The notes: generated from the sequence alone by a model not told the origin. 34,988 nucleotides of DNA from Cytobacillus firmus (GCF_023715565.1 NZ_JAMBOJ010000049.1:1-34988), one strand, 5' to 3'; positions 1 to 8,441 are shown, counted from the stretch's first letter. A program made the numbers and translations.

Positions 1-83
1 GTGTGGAAGTCATTCACGGTAGAGAAGATGAGGAAAGTCATCGTATGAGAAATCGGAAAAGCATATTTTCAGCCGAAGTGTAA
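1..83 (+). CDS. istB: IstB-like ATPase of an IS21-family element, C-terminal end only
   Basis: Reading from base 3 gives a 26-codon tail ending at TAA 81-83, which contains HGREDEESHRMRNRKSIF. This resembles the extreme C-terminus of IstB helper ATPases, where a similar Ser-Tyr/His-Arg-Met/Leu-Arg segment closes the protein. The rest of the gene lies outside the window. The short terminal repeats just downstream support the assignment. It is too short for certainty. Confidence 0.55.
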   Translation, partial: VEVIHGREDEESHRMRNRKSIFSAEV

Positions 84-1411
84 AAAGGAAATGAGCAAAA
101 AGTGTAAAATTCGACTTGACGTCTACAAGCACTTAAGAATAAATAAACTGCATCCTTATATTGTTCAATGTTTCTTATGCTCATTGAAGAATACGTTGGA
201 TTAACTACACTGGTATTATCTATCTTATTTTCTCTGTTTTCTGGAATATATATATCAGTAATAAAATGATGGTCAGCTTTTGATAACTCACTTTTAAAAT
301 CATTTAAGAATGTTTCAAATCTATTTATGGTATGTGGTTGGAAGATTGCTATAATTTTCTTCTGTGGGTATTTTTTTCTGCATGCTTCCAGTGTTACCCG
401 GATCTCTGTAGGGTGGTGACCATAATCATCAATGATAATAGCCTTATTACAAGGAGTTTCTTGGAATCGACGTCTTGCTCCATTTAAATATTTTAAGTCT
501 ATTACATTACTACCTGGTAATTTGTGTACTCCATTTAAATATAAATTTGTTACCAATGCAGCTGCGACATTCATGATATTATGTTTTCCGAAGAAGGGAG
601 TATAAATATTGAATCGTTGTTTTTTGTACTCTAAATCAAACATAGTATACATCTCAGTATTATTCTCACAAACATTTGAAATAACTGCATCGTTATCTTC
701 ACTAAATCCAAACTTGACTAAATTTATATCTAAATCTTCAATACACTGTAAAACATTTTCATCATCTCCATTTATAATGGCCACCTCCTTCGTGTTTTTT
801 AGAAAGTCTCTAAAAACAGATTTGGTATCTTCTATATCCCTAAAAACATCTGGATGGTCAAAGTCTATATTTGTAATAATGGTTATCTTAGGAGAGTAAT
901 TCAAGAAATTGTTTTTATACTCACATGCTTCAAATAGAAATAAACTCTCAGGTTTTTCAGTCAAGTTGCCTACTCTTTTATTTCCACCAGTCCCATCACC
1001 TATTATGTAACTTATATCAGTAAATGCAGGCCAATCTAATTGAGATAGAATGTTCGTTGTGGATGTTTTTCCATGTGTTCCGGATATGGCAATACTTAAA
1101 TATTCTTCACTAAGGTTTGATAAGAAATCTGTGTACTTTATAATTTTAAGGCCTAACCTACTTGCTATTCTGTAATCTATATTGTTATCAGGATTGAAAG
1201 AGTTTCCTACAATGATCTCTGTATTAGAATCAATTGCTTTTTCTATCTCACCAAAATTAAATATGTTAATGTTATTTTGTTGTAACTTTTCTTGGGTAAA
1301 GATGTATTCATTGGTATCTGAACCTTGAACACTGTATCCTTTCTCATGCAGCAACAGTGCTAAAGCACTCACTCCAGCCCCTTTAATACCAATAAAATAA
1401 TAATTCTTCAT
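38..1411 (-). pseudogene. murC: UDP-N-acetylmuramate--alanine ligase (MurC-like), C-terminus replaced by IS sequence
   Basis: The 457-codon frame is a Mur ligase of the MurC type. It has a Rossmann start (FIGIKGAGVSALAL, residues 6-19), the ATP-binding loop GTHGKTSTT (about 111-119), FEACEY, the metal/ATP segment TNIDFDHPD and a C-terminal FQPHT region. MurC joins L-alanine to UDP-N-acetylmuramic acid in the cytoplasm. From about residue 425 the translation runs into the IS21-type end, so roughly the last 32 residues are IS-derived and the conserved MurC C-terminus (the usual GAGD segment) is absent. A good ribosome site (AGGAGGAAATTAGA) precedes ATG 1411. It follows the HAD gene by 48 bases, probably in one operon. 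As a second, plasmid-type MurC it was probably not the essential copy, and it is likely inactive now. Confidence 0.8.
84..127. repeat. Terminal end of the left-edge IS21-family element
   Basis: Two spaced copies of AAGTGTAAAA (76-85 and 100-109) lie just after the istB stop, followed by TTCGACTTGACG. Read inward from the end, the pattern matches the right end of the complete IS21-family element at 26334-26377: GTCAA near the tip, then two TGTACAC/TTTACAC-type repeats about 24 bases apart with TTTTGCTC between them. The exact outer base is uncertain (about 121 or 127). The MurC-like frame resumes immediately beyond it. Confidence 0.5.
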
Positions 1412-1458
1412 TCTAATTTCCTCCTCATTCTGCCACTATGATTCTCGCTAAATAAAAT

Positions 1459-2244
1459 TTAAATAATTCCAAATCTTTTTAGTGCATAATATATACCGTC
1501 CTGGCTAGATTTTTTAGTAACAAAATCAGCAACACTTTTTAGTTTTTCACTGCCATTTCCCATTGCTATACCAAGACCCACCAGCTCTAACATGTCAATA
1601 TCATTTTCACCATCCCCAAATGCTATAGCTTCCGATCTATCTATACCGAAAAATTGTAAAGTCTTCATTATAGCTAGAGATTTTGATACATCGTCCTTTA
1701 AAATATTTAATACGTATGGATGCCACCTTTTAAATGTTAAATCAGGGAACTTTTTTTTATACCTTTCTACTGTTTCATCATTTGCAAACAGACAAAGCAA
1801 AAATACCTCTTGATCAAAAATAAAAGGATTGGTTTGTGGATATTCATTCAATGACAAAGTTTCATTTAACGCACTAAGGATTTCTTTATCCTCTACTCCA
1901 TTCATACTGAAATCTTCAGTATAAAAAGATAGGGCGGAATTTTCTTCTTTCGCAAAATCAATAAGTTCCTTTATTATATTTTTTTCCATAGGAACCTTAT
2001 GGATAATTTCTTCCCCATGCTTAACATAGCCACCATTTGCGGTTATGAATGTCGCTATTCCAATGGCCTTTAATTCTTTACACATTGATAATGGTCTTCC
2101 GGTTGCAGCAACTACCTTGATTCCTTTGCTTAATAATATTTTTATAGCTTCAATTGTGGACTGTGGAATATTTCCATTTTCATGGTTTGTAATAGTTCCA
2201 TCCACATCAAAAAAAACAATTTTGTAAGCCTCAGAAGTACTCAT
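1459..2244 (-). CDS. Cof-type HAD-superfamily phosphatase
   Basis: A HAD hydrolase of the Cof/IIB type, about 261 residues and full length. Motif I is FFDVDGTI near the N-terminus, motif II is AATGRP, and motif III/IV is AFGDGENDIDML near the C-terminus; the cap domain lies between. These enzymes dephosphorylate small phosphorylated metabolites such as sugar phosphates or flavin/pyridoxal precursors; the substrate cannot be read from sequence. ATG 2244 is preferred because GGGAG lies eight bases upstream; an in-frame GTG two codons earlier would sit too close to that site. The gene is the first of a two-gene operon with the MurC-like gene. Confidence 0.85.
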   Translation of the reverse strand: MSTSEAYKIVFFDVDGTITNHENGNIPQSTIEAIKILLSKGIKVVAATGRPLSMCKELKAIGIATFITANGGYVKHGEEIIHKVPMEKNIIKELIDFAKEENSALSFYTEDFSMNGVEDKEILSALNETLSLNEYPQTNPFIFDQEVFLLCLFANDETVERYKKKFPDLTFKRWHPYVLNILKDDVSKSLAIMKTLQFFGIDRSEAIAFGDGENDIDMLELVGLGIAMGNGSEKLKSVADFVTKKSSQDGIYYALKRFGII

Positions 2245-2740
2245 AGCCACTACTCCCTTAATTAGTGAGATAATTTTTAATGATAAACAACTATTTTCTA
2301 TATTTTACCATAATTGATAAGTGATTAGAAAAGTCTAACCCAATAATTAGAAGTTTATGGTTTTAGCCTATTTGTATTCCTATTTGCATTTTCGTGATCA
2401 TTCATTATTCGATAACAAGTAAACTTGATTAATGCTCATTTTTTAAATGATAAAAGTTCATATTTGATAATAAAGACATATAAATAATAAGAACAACAGA
2501 ATTAGTAAAAACATCAAATTAAATAAGCCCTTTAACCATTTACCCATTTTCCCCTTCTCCCCCAAGGGTTTTACAATATCACCTATATGATGCCATTCAA
2601 ATAACTAAGAATTTAACAGAAACAAATAAAAGAAAATAACAAGTTAACAGTTTGTTTAATACACTGTATACAAACTCACAATAGAATTATTGAATTATTA
2701 AGTATTCCACAAGTGAATATTCGAAAGGAATTTTGGAATA
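2245..2740. other. Intergenic region, no gene seen
   Basis: AT-rich region with stop codons in all frames at short intervals. It must contain the promoter of the HAD-murC operon on its left side. I see no convincing ORF, RNA or long repeat in it. Confidence 0.6.
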
Positions 2741-2775
2741 AAAAAAAGAGGTTCCATAAATGGGACCTCTTTTTA
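2741..2775. terminator. Bidirectional hairpin terminator
   Basis: The stem AAAAAGAGGTTCC / GGGACCTCTTTTT has a five-base loop. An A-run on one side and a T-run on the other make it a possible Rho-independent terminator in both directions. Confidence 0.65.
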
Positions 2776-2818
2776 TAGCTGATTCAAATATTAAACATGA
2801 GAAATTGAAACGCCAAGA

Positions 2819-2848
2819 GCCTTGTAACAAGTAAATTTTTTACAAGGC
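2819..2848 (-). terminator. Hairpin terminator of the minus-strand replication-associated gene
   Basis: Perfect inverted repeat GCCTTGTAA / TTACAAGGC immediately after the stop codon of the gene at 2852-3964. The U-run is weak on the minus strand, so termination may rely on the second hairpin at 2741-2775. Confidence 0.5.
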
Positions 2849-2851
2849 TGT

Positions 2852-3964
2852 TTAGATATCAAATTTTGCAAATTCCGGTATTTCTCCAGTCAATTGATAT
2901 TGTTCTACTTTAGCATCGTGAATTAATTCATATGGGATCTTCTTAAGTAAAGTTTTTATATCTTTACGGAAGGCTTTCCTGAAAAAGGCTCCCAGGGAAT
3001 GTATTCTAAAAGTTGATTTAAGCACACTTTGTTCAGTTATGTAGGAACCAATACTATCTATGCAGCTAATAAAGTATCGCTTAATCGAATTTTCAAGATT
3101 AAAGGATTCATCATTTTTAATAAATTTCACCTTATCATATACCTCTTGCTTAAAAGATAGCATGATGTCAAATTGGTCTCGAGGCTTGTATTTTATTTTA
3201 TGCCCATCAAGAAAATATATTAATTCATGGGAAAGCATTGCGATGAGATGATCAACTTTAAATTCACCGCTGCTTTGTTCTTTAACACAATCTTCTTTTA
3301 ATGTAATCCATACCTTTTTAACCCAAATCTGATTGCCACGGAACTGTAAGCCCTCAAATTTAACATCAAATAAAGGTTCCAGCAAAGCTAAAATTTCTCT
3401 AACCTTCTTCGCATTTTTATTTAATTGCTTCTTTAAAGTTGACATGTTACGAGATTGTTTAAGCATTTTCAAGTCAATGTCTTCTCTTTTAGACATAGCT
3501 GTACGGAACTGGTTAAATAAAGAAAGCATTAACTCAATTGCTTCGGGGTTTGCTGTCCTAACCAATTCTGCGAGAATATTTGTATCAAAAAGAGAATGAG
3601 GAATCAGAAGGTAATTTAGTTTACCTCCTTCCACACCTGGATTATTGCACTTTTCAATGTCTTTTAACACTAAGACAGAGATTCCATTTTGGATCTCCTC
3701 TTTAACAAAGTGATATTTCTCTAAATATAATTTCCCTGAATACAAAGAAGAATAAGGAATCTGGAGTTTTTTGGCCCAGTAAGAAAGGTTGAACTCTTTT
3801 AGAATACCTCTTTGGTTTTTCTCCAAGTCCAGCTGCTTGAGCATAGTTAGGTAGACAACATAAGCGGATGCTGGGGGCCGTTCAAACGTCTGGTCTCGCA
3901 ACAAATGAAATTCTTTTAGTATAGATTGGTGCATTCTGAAACCGTCAATCTTCACTCTTTTCAT
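2852..3964 (-). CDS. Plasmid replication-associated protein, winged-helix-like (candidate initiator or partner)
   Basis: A 370-residue soluble protein with no signal peptide or membrane segment. The N-terminal 150 residues look like a winged-helix fold: helices around YVVYLTMLKQLD, then ILKEFNLSYWAKKLQIPYSSLYSGKLYLEKY, resembling the recognition-helix and wing layout of plasmid Rep proteins. The rest is mainly helical and basic. ATG 3964 is chosen because GAAAGGAGCTTGAGC directly precedes it; the frame stays open 28 codons further upstream without a ribosome site. The gene diverges from the 579-residue protein across an iteron region, the usual position for a Rep or copy-control protein. No catalytic motif is recognised, and the assignment rests on context. 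Confidence 0.5.
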   Translation of the reverse strand: MKRVKIDGFRMHQSILKEFHLLRDQTFERPPASAYVVYLTMLKQLDLEKNQRGILKEFNLSYWAKKLQIPYSSLYSGKLYLEKYHFVKEEIQNGISVLVLKDIEKCNNPGVEGGKLNYLLIPHSLFDTNILAELVRTANPEAIELMLSLFNQFRTAMSKREDIDLKMLKQSRNMSTLKKQLNKNAKKVREILALLEPLFDVKFEGLQFRGNQIWVKKVWITLKEDCVKEQSSGEFKVDHLIAMLSHELIYFLDGHKIKYKPRDQFDIMLSFKQEVYDKVKFIKNDESFNLENSIKRYFISCIDSIGSYITEQSVLKSTFRIHSLGAFFRKAFRKDIKTLLKKIPYELIHDAKVEQYQLTGEIPEFAKFDI

Positions 3965-4232
3965 GCTCAAGCTCCTTTCTAATTTATGTATTGATTCGCA
4001 GAAAGCCAAATAAAGACTAGGTACAAGAGATCTTTGTCCTGAATGCATGTTAATCTCAAGACATGAAAAAATAGCTTTTCTATAGACAATTCTATTAATC
4101 TCTTATTGTTGAAATAAGTATAACTCAATCGAAATTTGGAAAATGTTCCTCTCTAGAGAAAATGCACCACAAATAAAAGTGGAATAAACACTGGTATAAT
4201 AAGCTTTCGGAAAAAGTTATTATTTTTTTCTT

Positions 4233-4620
4233 ATACGATTACCGCTAGATTATGCACCAATAGATATAAAATGCACCATTTAAAATAAATAAAGAACTAT
4301 TAATAAACCTTTGATAAATGGGGATTTATCTATAATGTAAAGGATTATATTTATACGGGTTCCGCTATAATATCTTTGAATTGGTGCATTTTAAGTTATG
4401 CAGCAGTCGCAGTAATTGATTTCAGTATTTGAACTTTCATTTGGTTTTTTTAAAATTAATTACCAACTTTCTTTTTAAATCAAGGTTTTTAATCCATACA
4501 GGTTCCGCTAGATGCCCATCAAATGGTGCATTTTTAGTGGTGCGTTTTATTTTTATTTCTATACAGGTTCCGCTATAAATTCATATAGCCGGCTGTTAAC
4601 CCCTACAACCTCCGCAGAGA
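4233..4620 (+). repeat. Repeat family B, ATACRGGTTCCGCTAKA, five copies
   Basis: Direct repeats at 4233-4250 (ATACGATTACCGCTAGAT), 4353-4370 (ATACGGGTTCCGCTATAA), 4496-4513, 4561-4578 and a degenerate copy at 4603-4620. All are in the same orientation and interspersed with family A. The conserved core is GGTTCCGCTA. The copies alternate between endings AGAT and ATAA. They could bind the second protein of the module or a host factor. Confidence 0.8.
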
Positions 4621-4640
4621 AAAAGAGATATAATATCTAT

Positions 4641-4665
4641 TAAACCCTTGATTTATAAGGGTTTA
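4641..4665. repeat. Short inverted repeat inside the origin region
   Basis: TAAACCCTT / AAGGGTTTA with a seven-base loop, located between the last family B repeat and the promoter-proximal iteron cluster. No T-run follows, so a terminator is less likely than a structural or protein-binding element. Confidence 0.45.
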
Positions 4666-4832
4666 TTTAAGTTAGTTATATCAAAAGTGGTGCATTTCTT
4701 TTGAAAAGTGGTGCATTTTGATTAGGCATGTCGGGTAAAATGGTGCATTTCTCGATTTTTTAATTTTTATTTGGTGCATTTTGATATTATTAAGAGGACA
4801 AATTCACCCCTTTTTCTAAGGAGGTTAGAAAA

Positions 4833-6572
4833 ATGAAATATGAAGACATACCAGAACATTTAATCCTAAATTATGAAGCTTTGAAAATTGTTCTTTTTGA
4901 GGAAGTTAAATCACTCTTTATGGATCGCCCTCATGTTTTGTCAAAGTGGAGCAGCTTAGCGTATCAAATGACAAAAGAAGAAATATTAAATCAAAAGCCC
5001 ACAGATGATATGCGTTCTTTTGGAGTGTTAATCTCCCTTTTTACAGAAGCATTTTTTCACCAGAAACCAATTACTAAGGAAATGATCAAAGATGTTGTCT
5101 CCTCATCTGGTGACACGATAAAAGCATTTATAACAGGTCATCTGCACCAGGAGTTTCCTGAAGTCGAAGTGAAATATAGTTTTAACGACAATAAAATTGA
5201 AGAAGCGCTAGAGAAGGACTATATCCTTTCCAGCACGAATATGGATTTTCATCTAATGAGAGATATGGTTACGAAGAAGAATGATTTCAAAGAAGGCGAA
5301 GCAGGTTATCTAGCGACTGAAATTATAGACAATCGAGGTAACGTTAAAGGGGTTGCTGAGCTGCGGCCGCATGAATTACAAACTGAATTAACGATAGAGC
5401 AGCAAGTATGGCTAGAAACCTTGGGTGAAACGCTTAACTCGTTAGATGACTTGACCGCGGATTTATTTGATTTGATATCATATTTATGGCTTACACAGCC
5501 AAAGTCGAGTGATGGATACATAGAGTTTCATAGTAATGATGCTTTGCGACTTAGAAATATTAAAAAGAGAAGTTTTGCTGGTAAAGAATTTGATTACCGG
5601 GAAGAAGACCGTTTTAACATTATGAGAAGAGTAGCGGCACTCTCAAGTATTTGGGTATCCTTAGGTGATCAGACTATTAAGATTGTAAATACGGAAGGCC
5701 TTCAAGATAGCGAGCTGTATAAATTTAAGGATTTCCAGAAGATGTTTGAAATAGGAAAAATACGTATAGCCTATGATAAGAACACAGGAGAAGCTAAAGG
5801 AATATATGCTGTCCAGGTGCGCCCTACTTCTATTCTAACTCCTTATCTGGAAGGTCCTAAAAAGACACTTGGTATATTAGATTTAAAGGTCTTTAAATAC
5901 AGCCATACCAGCCAAAGAGCTCATAAACGGCTGACAAGGTACTTAAACCTCCAATGGAGGATCAGAACGGTTAGGAACACGCTTGGGCAGCCATTTAAGG
6001 TAGGAACTCTTTTAAAAGAAATGGACTTCTCCTCCCGTTATACTGGAGTTGCACTAAGGGATAAATTTGAAAACACTTTGGATGATCTCCAGGCTGATGG
6101 TGTTATAAAAAAATGGATGTATTTAGATGAATTAGACGAAGAAATGGTAGGAAAACGAAACTGGGTTAAAGAATACTGGAGTAAGTTAAATGTACATATT
6201 TTGCCGGCTGATTATATTGTAAAGGAAAACAGAAAGATTCTTTCTTCGCAACCAGTGACAAACAAAAGATTAATCGAAACATCCATAGCGCAAAGTGCAG
6301 CAGATATTGAATTAGTACCAAGCGGACATTCTATGGCTATACAAAGTGCAAAAGACTCACAAGGGCCGATTACTTTAACTCCTGAAAAAATGAAGGAAGC
6401 ATTGGAGTTTTTAAATATTAGCATCCGGCAAGCATCTGAGGAAATAGGTATTGCTCACACTACCCTATCGCGCTATATAAAAAGGGAAAATAAAAGGCAG
6501 AATAAGAAAAACGATGAGAAAATGTTGAATTGGCTGAAGCAAAAGCTTAATAGCGGCAGTAACAGCCTATGA
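4833..6572 (+). CDS. Putative plasmid replication initiator with C-terminal helix-turn-helix
   Basis: A 579-residue soluble protein. Most of it has no motif I can name. It is rich in predicted helices, with a basic central stretch (SHTSQRAHKRLTRYLNLQWR, about 355-375). The C-terminal 60 residues contain a clear helix-turn-helix: ALEFLNISIRQASEEIGI, then AHTTLSRYIKRE and a lysine/arginine-rich tail. The gene starts at ATG 4833 with AAGGAGG eight bases upstream and is immediately preceded by four iterons, which favours an iteron-binding initiator. It could instead be a regulator or partition-linked DNA-binding protein. Together with the divergent gene at 2852-3964 it makes a two-protein replication module. 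Confidence 0.55.
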   Translation: MKYEDIPEHLILNYEALKIVLFEEVKSLFMDRPHVLSKWSSLAYQMTKEEILNQKPTDDMRSFGVLISLFTEAFFHQKPITKEMIKDVVSSSGDTIKAFITGHLHQEFPEVEVKYSFNDNKIEEALEKDYILSSTNMDFHLMRDMVTKKNDFKEGEAGYLATEIIDNRGNVKGVAELRPHELQTELTIEQQVWLETLGETLNSLDDLTADLFDLISYLWLTQPKSSDGYIEFHSNDALRLRNIKKRSFAGKEFDYREEDRFNIMRRVAALSSIWVSLGDQTIKIVNTEGLQDSELYKFKDFQKMFEIGKIRIAYDKNTGEAKGIYAVQVRPTSILTPYLEGPKKTLGILDLKVFKYSHTSQRAHKRLTRYLNLQWRIRTVRNTLGQPFKVGTLLKEMDFSSRYTGVALRDKFENTLDDLQADGVIKKWMYLDELDEEMVGKRNWVKEYWSKLNVHILPADYIVKENRKILSSQPVTNKRLIETSIAQSAADIELVPSGHSMAIQSAKDSQGPITLTPEKMKEALEFLNISIRQASEEIGIAHTTLSRYIKRENKRQNKKNDEKMLNWLKQKLNSGSNSL

Positions 6573-6708
6573 ATGGATACAGTCTCAAATAAGGGAAAGT
6601 GGCTTTAGACAAACTGTAATTGAAAAAGTGACAAGGAATGAAAATAACGATATTACAGAAGACGTAAAGCAAATTAGACCAATAATAAAAGATGACTTAC
6701 CATTTTAA
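6538..6708 (+). pseudogene. ORF remnant ending in an SSB-like acidic tail
   Basis: A second frame overlapping the end of the initiator gene stays open for 56 codons to TAA 6706-6708 and ends PIIKDDLPF. DDLPF resembles the C-terminal tip of single-stranded DNA-binding proteins, the segment that docks partner proteins. There is no in-frame start codon or OB-fold, so it is either a leftover 3' end or a -1 frameshift extension of the initiator. The similarity is only five residues. Confidence 0.3.
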
Positions 6709-6710
6709 AA

Positions 6711-6878
6711 AGAGGCTGGGACAGAACTAAATTGTCCGTTGTTAAAGCCGAATGATTTCTATTTTAAAAAGTAATAAAAATAAAAAAAACGAACTATTAC
6801 GAAACTCTAAATCAGAATTTCGAATAATAGTTCGTTTTTTTCTTTGGTCGAAATGCTTTTGTCCCAGCCCCTTTTTCT
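6711..6878. repeat. Nested inverted repeat (AGGCTGGGAC element), probable terminator
   Basis: The outer arms AAAAAGAGGCTGGGACA (from 6707) and GTCCCAGCCCCTTTTTCTT (to about 6878) enclose an inner hairpin, AAACGAACTATTACGAAA near 6786 and TTTCGAATAATAGTTCGTTT near 6817-6840. Elements starting GAGGCTGGGACA recur between genes in many Firmicutes. The A/T runs on both sides allow bidirectional termination. Confidence 0.65.
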
Positions 6879-6955
6879 TCAGTTGGAACTAAAATAAGAA
6901 TAGACAAAGAGGAAAATGTTCCTTCTTTCATATATTTTCCTCAAAGTTTAGATGC

Positions 6956-7393
6956 TTACTCTCCAACCATACCATCATTGTCATTATCTCGCATATACCG
7001 ATATAACCAATGATCGCTCATTATTGGCATACTGTAACCTGCATCTTTTGCTTCTTGAATAGTCACTTGGCCGTTGCCATTTGTATCGACACTAGAAATA
7101 TCACCTTTTTTGTTTGAGCTAGTTGAATTTGAAGGTTTGCTACCTGTTAAACCAAGCGATTCGTTTACTTTATCAGGGTTGACATTGTCGAATGTATCAA
7201 CAATCTTATTCCCTTTTAAAGTATATTGTACATCTGAATTTACTGGGATAAATATAACAATGTTTAATTTCTCTACACTTGTACATATTTTTTCCCATAT
7301 CATATGGGTGGAATTATTATTTTCGAGATAGAAAAAGCTACAATTATTTAAATTCGTTGTGTTAGTGTTGAATGTTGATTTGTTACTATTAAA
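6956..7393 (-). pseudogene. Excalibur-type calcium-binding protein, 5'-truncated
   Basis: The C-terminal 45 residues have two acidic calcium-loop-like segments: DTNGNGQVTIQEAKDAGY and DNDNDGMVGE at the very end, as in Excalibur domains of secreted Bacillus proteins. A Ser/Thr/Asn linker precedes them. The first ATG is at 7303 but has no good ribosome site, and the same frame stays open and coding-like up to 7393, where it stops at the hairpin 7392-7422. The real gene therefore probably began further upstream and lost its 5' end, including any signal peptide or enzymatic domain, at that junction. Confidence 0.55.
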
Positions 7394-7422
7394 TTAGGCT
7401 GCCATAAAATGACAGCCTAATT
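7392..7422. repeat. Hairpin at the truncation junction
   Basis: AATTAGGCTGCCAT / ATGACAGCCTAATT with a three-base AAA loop and one mismatch. It is followed by TATTATTG and then TTTTTATT on the plus strand, so it may terminate. It sits exactly where the Excalibur gene frame is lost. Confidence 0.5.
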
Positions 7423-7438
7423 ATTATTGTTTTTATTC

Positions 7439-7553
7439 AACTAACGCTACCCGTTAGTTTAAGTGCAAGGTTTCACAAACTCCCAACCGATAGCAATTCC
7501 AAAGAACTTAAGAAGCACGTCCTTACGAAATCCATTATTTATTCCATGAGTTA
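7439..7553 (-). pseudogene. Unidentified gene remnant and short palindrome
   Basis: AACTAACG / CGTTAGTT (7439-7459) is a short perfect hairpin. Just beyond it the minus strand reads GFRKDVLLKFFGIAIGWEF and then VKPCT with a stop at 7459-7461. No start or ribosome site is visible, so this looks like the tail of a broken gene. I do not recognise the family. Confidence 0.25.
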
Positions 7554-7603
7554 TATCTTACCTTGCCCTTTAACTCTTCAACAGTAAAATCATAGAATCA
7601 TCT

Positions 7604-7642
7604 AAAAAAATACCCCACAGACAATTTAAATCTGAGGGTAGA
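7604..7642 (-). terminator. Terminator of the MerR-family gene
   Basis: On the minus strand, TACCCTCAGA / TCTGTGGGGTA is followed by TTTTTTT, about 70 bases after the MerR stop. A standard Rho-independent terminator with one bulge or mismatch. Confidence 0.65.
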
Positions 7643-7709
7643 GTGATGTAATTACTTCATAAACGGTTCTATTATGCCAAACCGTATATTCCATGATCAA
7701 TTCATGTTC

Positions 7710-8441
7710 TTAGTTACTCTGTAAGGCTCTACTAATGTACTGATAAATTTTAGCATCTACGCCATGCTGCAACTCATTTCCTGGGTTTTCTTCGTGAAAC
7801 TTTTCAGTAGCTTTTATAAAGCTAGAATCATTTTGTGGCAAGGACATCCCTGCAAGATCTTTCCATTGATTAGCAAGGCTTTGAACATCTTTATCCGTTG
7901 AGAGTGTACCTTGTTCCATATGATTACGAAGCTTTTTCATGATTAAATTAAATTTTTGTTCTGCCTCTTTTAATTCTTCTTTATCCATGTCATCATATTG
8001 CTTTTTCATTTGTTCTAGCTGGTCTTTCGAAAAATATTTTTCTTTATTCATTTTCATCACTCCTAATAATTTTGTTAATTCTTCAACTGATAAAGCTTGC
8101 TGGCTTTGTGTTAAAGCTAACGCATTCGTTAACTCATTTAAAAGATCTTGTTGCTTTTGAATATCCTCTTGCAAACGAGTTATTTGAATAGACAAGATTT
8201 CGGATGCATTGTAACTAAAACTGTTAGATAGGTATGTTTGTATATCCTCCAAAGCTAAGCCAATGTGCTTTAAAGACAGGATTTTCTGCAACTTTGAAAG
8301 ATCTTGCTTATTATAAAGCCGATGCCCAGATTGGGAATAATCAGAAGGAGAAAACAACCCGATTTGGTCGTAATAACGTAACGTCCTTACTGTTAGTCCA
8401 GTTAACTTTGCGAGTTGCCCCACCTTCCAATATTGCTTCAA
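7710..8441 (-). CDS. MerR-family regulator with C-terminal TipAS-like domain
   Basis: A 243-residue transcription activator/repressor. The N-terminus is a MerR winged helix (WKVGQLAKLTGLTVRTLRYY, then DQIGLFSP and GHRLY). A coiled-coil dimerisation helix follows (about 80-125). The last 120 residues (KDQLEQMKKQYDDMDKEELK to the end) resemble the TipAS ligand-binding domain. The start is TTG 8441, because GAGGAGG lies six bases upstream, inside the longer open frame. It lies directly downstream of the Hsp33 gene but has its own promoter. MerR proteins bind within a 19-20 bp promoter spacer and untwist it on induction, and such a site is present before this gene and before hslO. The inducer is unknown. 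Confidence 0.85.
   Translation of the reverse strand: MKQYWKVGQLAKLTGLTVRTLRYYDQIGLFSPSDYSQSGHRLYNKQDLSKLQKILSLKHIGLALEDIQTYLSNSFSYNASEILSIQITRLQEDIQKQQDLLNELTNALALTQSQQALSVEELTKLLGVMKMNKEKYFSKDQLEQMKKQYDDMDKEELKEAEQKFNLIMKKLRNHMEQGTLSTDKDVQSLANQWKDLAGMSLPQNDSSFIKATEKFHEENPGNELQHGVDAKIYQYISRALQSN

Larger units (their letters stand above)
4161..4780. repeat. Iteron family A, TGGTGCATT, ten copies
   Basis: Minus-orientation copies (AATGCACCA or TATGCACCA) lie at 4161-4169, 4251-4259 and 4270-4278. Plus-orientation copies lie at 4382-4390, 4524-4532, 4538-4546 (variant TGGTGCGTT), 4688-4696, 4709-4717, 4741-4749 and 4772-4780. Most are followed by TT or TTT. Four plus copies cluster within 100 bases just before the initiator gene, so the protein could also autoregulate its own promoter. 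The motif flips direction between 4278 and 4382, giving the array a two-sided layout. Confidence 0.85.
4049..4832. other. Putative plasmid replication origin (iteron region)
   Basis: This 780-base, very AT-rich gap separates two divergent candidate Rep genes. It holds ten short iterons (TGGTGCATT), five copies of an 18-base second repeat, long T- and A-rich runs suited to DNA opening, and a short hairpin at 4641-4665. This layout is typical of iteron-controlled theta origins. No consensus DnaA box (TTATCCACA) was found. The right end carries AAGGAGG just before the 4833 start codon. Confidence 0.7.

Noticed and set aside
609..899. Open frame opposite the MurC-like gene
   Set aside because: It lies wholly inside a well-supported gene on the other strand and has no ribosome site or homology.
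4161..4780. CRISPR array
   Set aside because: Repeats are 9-18 bases, in both orientations and irregularly spaced, with no cas genes; an iteron origin fits better.
6956..7303. Complete small secreted Excalibur protein starting at ATG 7303
   Set aside because: No ribosome site or signal peptide, and the frame continues upstream in coding-like sequence to a junction, so truncation is more likely.
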